NCBI GenBank assembly: GCA_050049775.1
Contig: JASFVP010000029.1
Span: 1-45,038 of the forward strand
Length of the DNA: 45,038 nucleotides
Direction of reading: 5' to 3'
Source: JABDQZ01 sp050049775
GTDB lineage: Bacteria; Pseudomonadota; Gammaproteobacteria; Chromatiales; Chromatiaceae
Below the pieces are notes generated by a model, which saw only the letters and a program-made list of their open reading frames with translations, did not search any database and was not told where the DNA came from. Made by a program: the position numbers and the translations under genes. Below, piece by piece: positions 43,101-45,038 of this stretch (position 1 is its first letter; each line of letters begins with the position of its first letter).

Positions 43101-43613
43101 GGCGCTGTAGCTGTCATAGTCAATTTCAATGCTGTTGATGTTGATCTGCTGTTGTCGGGCGGTGGCGCTGAGGGCAATGCGCTGGATCTCCACAATATCG
43201 TCGCCTTCCTGAATGCGAATATCGTTCATGCTGGCCTTATCCAGGCGTATCGCGATCGGCAAAAGCGGGGGAGACGTGTCCTCGCCGTTTTGTGACTGTT
43301 GCGATGCACGATAGGAAATGCCCTGGACCTGTAGCTGCTCGATGTGTAACAGACCTTGCCACAAGGCCGTCGGTCGCCATTGCAATTGCAATGTCTCAAT
43401 CTTGAGTTGCAGTTGTGTATCCCGGTAGTCAAGCTGTCCGAGTTGCAGCTTGCCGAGTAGTGATCCTTTTAATGAACCGATGTGTAGTTGCTCGCCGACA
43501 GTCCATTGCAGCAGGCGCAGATTGCCGCTTTCGGTACCCAGCAACCAGCCGCCGGCAAGCAAGAGCATGCCAGGCAATAACAGCATGACGACAATGATGT
43601 GCCGTCGTTTCAC
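40200..43613 (-). CDS. tamB: Translocation and assembly module protein TamB
   Basis: A 1137-residue protein with an N-terminal signal-anchor (HIIVVMLLLPGMLLLAGGWL), a very long beta-helix-like region built from repeated strands (many LQLxG and LNxxG units), and the C-terminal TamB domain from about residue 800 (LEARVEIQVGDQVHFDGFG, NPNLDIQATRL, LLTGQGLDAKSPGTG), ending LIYDVEK. TamB spans the periplasm and, with TamA, helps place proteins and probably lipids in the outer membrane. Its ATG overlaps the tamA stop (4 bases). Confidence 0.95.
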   Translation of the reverse strand: MKRRHIIVVMLLLPGMLLLAGGWLLGTESGNLRLLQWTVGEQLHIGSLKGSLLGKLQLGQLDYRDTQLQLKIETLQLQWRPTALWQGLLHIEQLQVQGISYRASQQSQNGEDTSPPLLPIAIRLDKASMNDIRIQEGDDIVEIQRIALSATARQQQININSIEIDYDSYSATASGQLNLSKLYPYSLQLDWHGDMPEFAAASGKASITGDSKGLAIEHVTSKPFIISTNGHIEFDEDATSLDLHGEWQQISWPLQSAVIQAQAGRYQLSGALQHPLLQANTTLRFPDSQIPGMQASLQGQIHANGINDLQFEATVLDGKLNATGQITWLPQFAADLAISGETLDPSVQWHDWPGKLSLQAMLQMGMDGQGFWLQGNLKQLSGTLQQQPVSANGSGRYDHQGIELQSVQLHSGPNRLQLQGHIAESLDLDYVLHAPDLAAFWPALKGQIEAEGQLAGNRDQPEITTTVQASKLAYADYGIAQLNGKLRWDQGQANGKLNATALRSGDWRAQQLSLDISGTPQQHEAQLSLVAPDLQIKTRLAGGWQAPLWRGQIQQLHIHEKQTGQWENTTAANLQAGNGQFNLQMLCLQQDKASLCSNMQWQPQDTRIDAQLTTLPLKFFSSWLPEPVSLEGEINGALQLHGPTTALQGEARLELPQGMLRLHNNEDQPLQMSLRDGAVRFQMSPDHNRAELQLKAGNGEIAANLQTAALDLNNATPVSGKLNAQLPDLQAFGPLLPGLSDIQGQLIAQADISGNLRQPEIQGYMDLNNAAATVPQLGIALQDIHLSARNQGVERLLLQGEMKSGGGLLKLNGDLLLDATQGWPLALELQGQDFQFVRLPEAVAFASPDLDIRLSKKHRGINGKLALPKADIRIKQLPKTAVGVSDDEIIVGKVESQTAEPPLELEARVEIQVGDQVHFDGFGLNTRLVGKVDLHSQQGRNLAQGELQLKEGSYKAYGQDLSIKQGRVLFNGPPQNPNLDIQATRLSKDESVTAILNLSGSLQKPLVQVSSTPSLPEEEALAYLLTGQGLDAKSPGTGVLLRQALASKGLEKSQQILDQLAQGLGVDEVSLQEGGSLEETSLLLGKYLSPDLYVSYAVGLFDNQGALVTRYRLSKRLRLEVQSGAAQSMDLIYDVEK

Positions 43614-45037
43614 AGGTCTGATCCCATGGAGAAGTGAATGCGGAAATCGTCTTCGCTCTTGTCTTCCGGTACCGCCAGATCGAGTCGAATCGGACCGACC
43701 GGCGAGCGCCAGCGCAGGCCCAGGCCGGCGGAGCTTTTCAGGTCTTCATTCCAGTCGTCGAAGGCATTGCCGGCGTCGACGAACACGGCGCCGGACCAGT
43801 CGCCTTTGATGACATGCTCGTATTCGATACTGCCGGTCAGCAGATGACTGCCACCGATGACCTGGCCATCGGCATTTTTCGGACCGAGCGATTCAAACGC
43901 ATAGCCGCGCACACTCTGGTCGCCACCGGCGAAAAAGCGGTAACTGGCCGGCAGGTCGGTGAGCTCGGGAGTGAGGCTGTAGCCGGCATCCAGCCGCATC
44001 AACAGGCGCCCGGATGACAACGGCTCGATCCATTTGCCGCCACCGATGACTTGCAGGAAGCTGACATCCGACAACAACGATTCTTCCGCCGCGCGTAGTT
44101 CCAGATTGAGACGCCAGCCCTTGCGCGGCTGGATGCGGTTGTCGGCGACCGTGCGACTCCAGCTGATGCCCGGTACGAGCAATTCAACGGTGGAGGTTTC
44201 ACCGCCGACGCTGGAGCGTTCGGACACCCAGTCGAGAAAGCGGATTTCATTCCAGTCATTGCGCTTGCCGATGGTGCGCAGGCCGATGGTGGTGGTGTCG
44301 CTGGTGGAGGTGTCGGTATCCAGATGGCGAAAGCCGGTGCGCAGGCTGAGCTGGTCAATGTGTGGTTTTTGCATCGGAATCAGGTACTCCAGCCCCACCG
44401 AACTGTCGACGGCCGATAGCGTGGCTTTTGCGTTGAGGCGGTGGCCGCGACGGTTTAGCCGGCGCTTTTCGTAGGCCAGCGTCACGCGGGGACCGGTATC
44501 CGTGGCGGCGCCGATGCCGATTCGATAGGCCAGGCGTTTGATCGGCTGCAATTGCACCAGGACATCAATCTGGCCATCAACCGCAGCAATAAAATCGGGT
44601 TTGATCGTGACAGTCTGGAAATAGCCACTGTCCGCCAGGGCGCGATGCATGTCGGCCAACGCATCGGCGTCATAGGCATCACCGGGGCTGACCTTGATGT
44701 AGCGCTGCAGCAATGCCGGGTCGTAAGTGTGTTGTTGCAGCTCGAGCTTGCCGATATGGTATCTTGGCCCGGAATCGTAATGCAGCTGGATGCTGGCCTG
44801 GTTGGTCGCCGGGTCAACCTGCAATTGATGCCGGCTGAAACGAGCATCGAAATAACCGCGTTGTGAAGCCAGGGCTTCAAGCTGGTCCTTGAGTTTTTCA
44901 TACTGGCCATGGTGCAGCTGATTGCCTTTGCGCACCGGGCTCTGCTGTAACAGTTTGCTGAATGCCGGGTCGTTTTGGGCGGCGCCATGGATCTTCACCT
45001 CGACCTGCTGCAACAACACCGGCGGTCCTGGCTCAAC
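43610..45037 (-). CDS. tamA: Outer-membrane assembly protein TamA (N-terminal part outside window)
   Basis: The frame is open to the window end, so the start is missing; ~475 residues are present. The sequence begins VEPGPPVLLQQVEVKIHG, where the first POTRA domains of TamA usually end and link to the next, followed by two POTRA-like modules (YEKLKDQLEALASQRGYFDA; YIKVSPGDAYDADALADMHRAL) and the Omp85 barrel with FFAGGDQSVRGYAFESLGP, the conserved VRGY/F loop. It ends in a strand with terminal residues FRIHFSMGSDL. Works with TamB, encoded next. Confidence 0.94.
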   Translation of the reverse strand, partial: VEPGPPVLLQQVEVKIHGAAQNDPAFSKLLQQSPVRKGNQLHHGQYEKLKDQLEALASQRGYFDARFSRHQLQVDPATNQASIQLHYDSGPRYHIGKLELQQHTYDPALLQRYIKVSPGDAYDADALADMHRALADSGYFQTVTIKPDFIAAVDGQIDVLVQLQPIKRLAYRIGIGAATDTGPRVTLAYEKRRLNRRGHRLNAKATLSAVDSSVGLEYLIPMQKPHIDQLSLRTGFRHLDTDTSTSDTTTIGLRTIGKRNDWNEIRFLDWVSERSSVGGETSTVELLVPGISWSRTVADNRIQPRKGWRLNLELRAAEESLLSDVSFLQVIGGGKWIEPLSSGRLLMRLDAGYSLTPELTDLPASYRFFAGGDQSVRGYAFESLGPKNADGQVIGGSHLLTGSIEYEHVIKGDWSGAVFVDAGNAFDDWNEDLKSSAGLGLRWRSPVGPIRLDLAVPEDKSEDDFRIHFSMGSDL

Positions 45038-45038
45038 G

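Noticed and set aside
1..45038. CRISPR arrays, insertion sequences, tRNA genes and phage genes.
   Set aside because: None seen on reading both strands: no regular spaced repeats, no transposase or integrase motifs, no cloverleaf-like stretch recognised by eye. A tRNA scan was not possible here.

Overview
The window (about 45 kb) looks like a chromosome segment of a sulfur-oxidising gammaproteobacterium that uses thiocyanate. Three things point there: a complete cobalt-type thiocyanate hydrolase operon with its own ABC importer and sulfur-handling genes, a cynR/cynS cyanase pair, and general proteobacterial genes such as pqiABC and tamAB. The genus cannot be fixed by eye. Thiohalophilus/Thiohalobacter-like bacteria are a reasonable guess, but this is inference. 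No tRNA, rRNA, CRISPR array or insertion sequence was seen.

Layout. (1) 1-572: the tail of a flavin reductase and chaB. (2) 1019-8608: an ECF sigma factor island. It holds a secreted protein with three Cys repeats, a large predicted outer-membrane beta-barrel, a secreted adapter-like protein, the sigma factor, a membrane anti-sigma factor, a subtilisin-like protease, a CARDB protein and a small Cys protein. A motif TGAACC-N16/17-CGAC(T/A)(A/T) occurs before three of these units and is probably the promoter read by this sigma factor. The C-terminal domain of the anti-sigma factor resembles the pro-domain of the neighbouring protease. I know of no described system with this exact make-up, and it is my best candidate for something new. 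(3) 8806-9171: a small DUF2007-like membrane protein, followed by about 570 bp of AT-rich non-coding DNA.

(4) 9744-18291: scnB-scnA-scnC, a maturation protein, an ABC importer (ATPase, Tat-type binding protein, two different permeases), then DsrE-like, TusA, a sulfide:quinone-reductase-like flavoprotein and a DUF1641 protein. Read together: import of thiocyanate, hydrolysis to carbonyl sulfide and ammonia, and passing of reduced sulfur to carriers and the quinone pool. (5) 18378-21722: YmdB-type phosphodiesterase, PhzF-family protein and an isolated GlcF-like iron-sulfur protein, closed by a strong terminator. (6) 22079-24921: a methyltransferase and cyanase on the minus strand, divergent from cynR.

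(7) 25012-27776: a glycine-rich membrane stress-type protein, a PEGA-like small protein, a patatin lipoprotein and a YHS-domain protein. (8) 27984-29828: cytochrome P460 followed directly by a second ECF sigma/anti-sigma pair. (9) 29905-33441: pqiA split into two genes, then pqiB and pqiC, a lipid transport system of the cell envelope. (10) 33624-39166: transaldolase, a DUF2126 protein without its usual transglutaminase part, a Crp/Fnr regulator whose 5' end appears broken, and a DUF1207 outer-membrane protein. (11) 39168-45038 (minus): tamA (runs off the window), tamB and a LOG-family protein.
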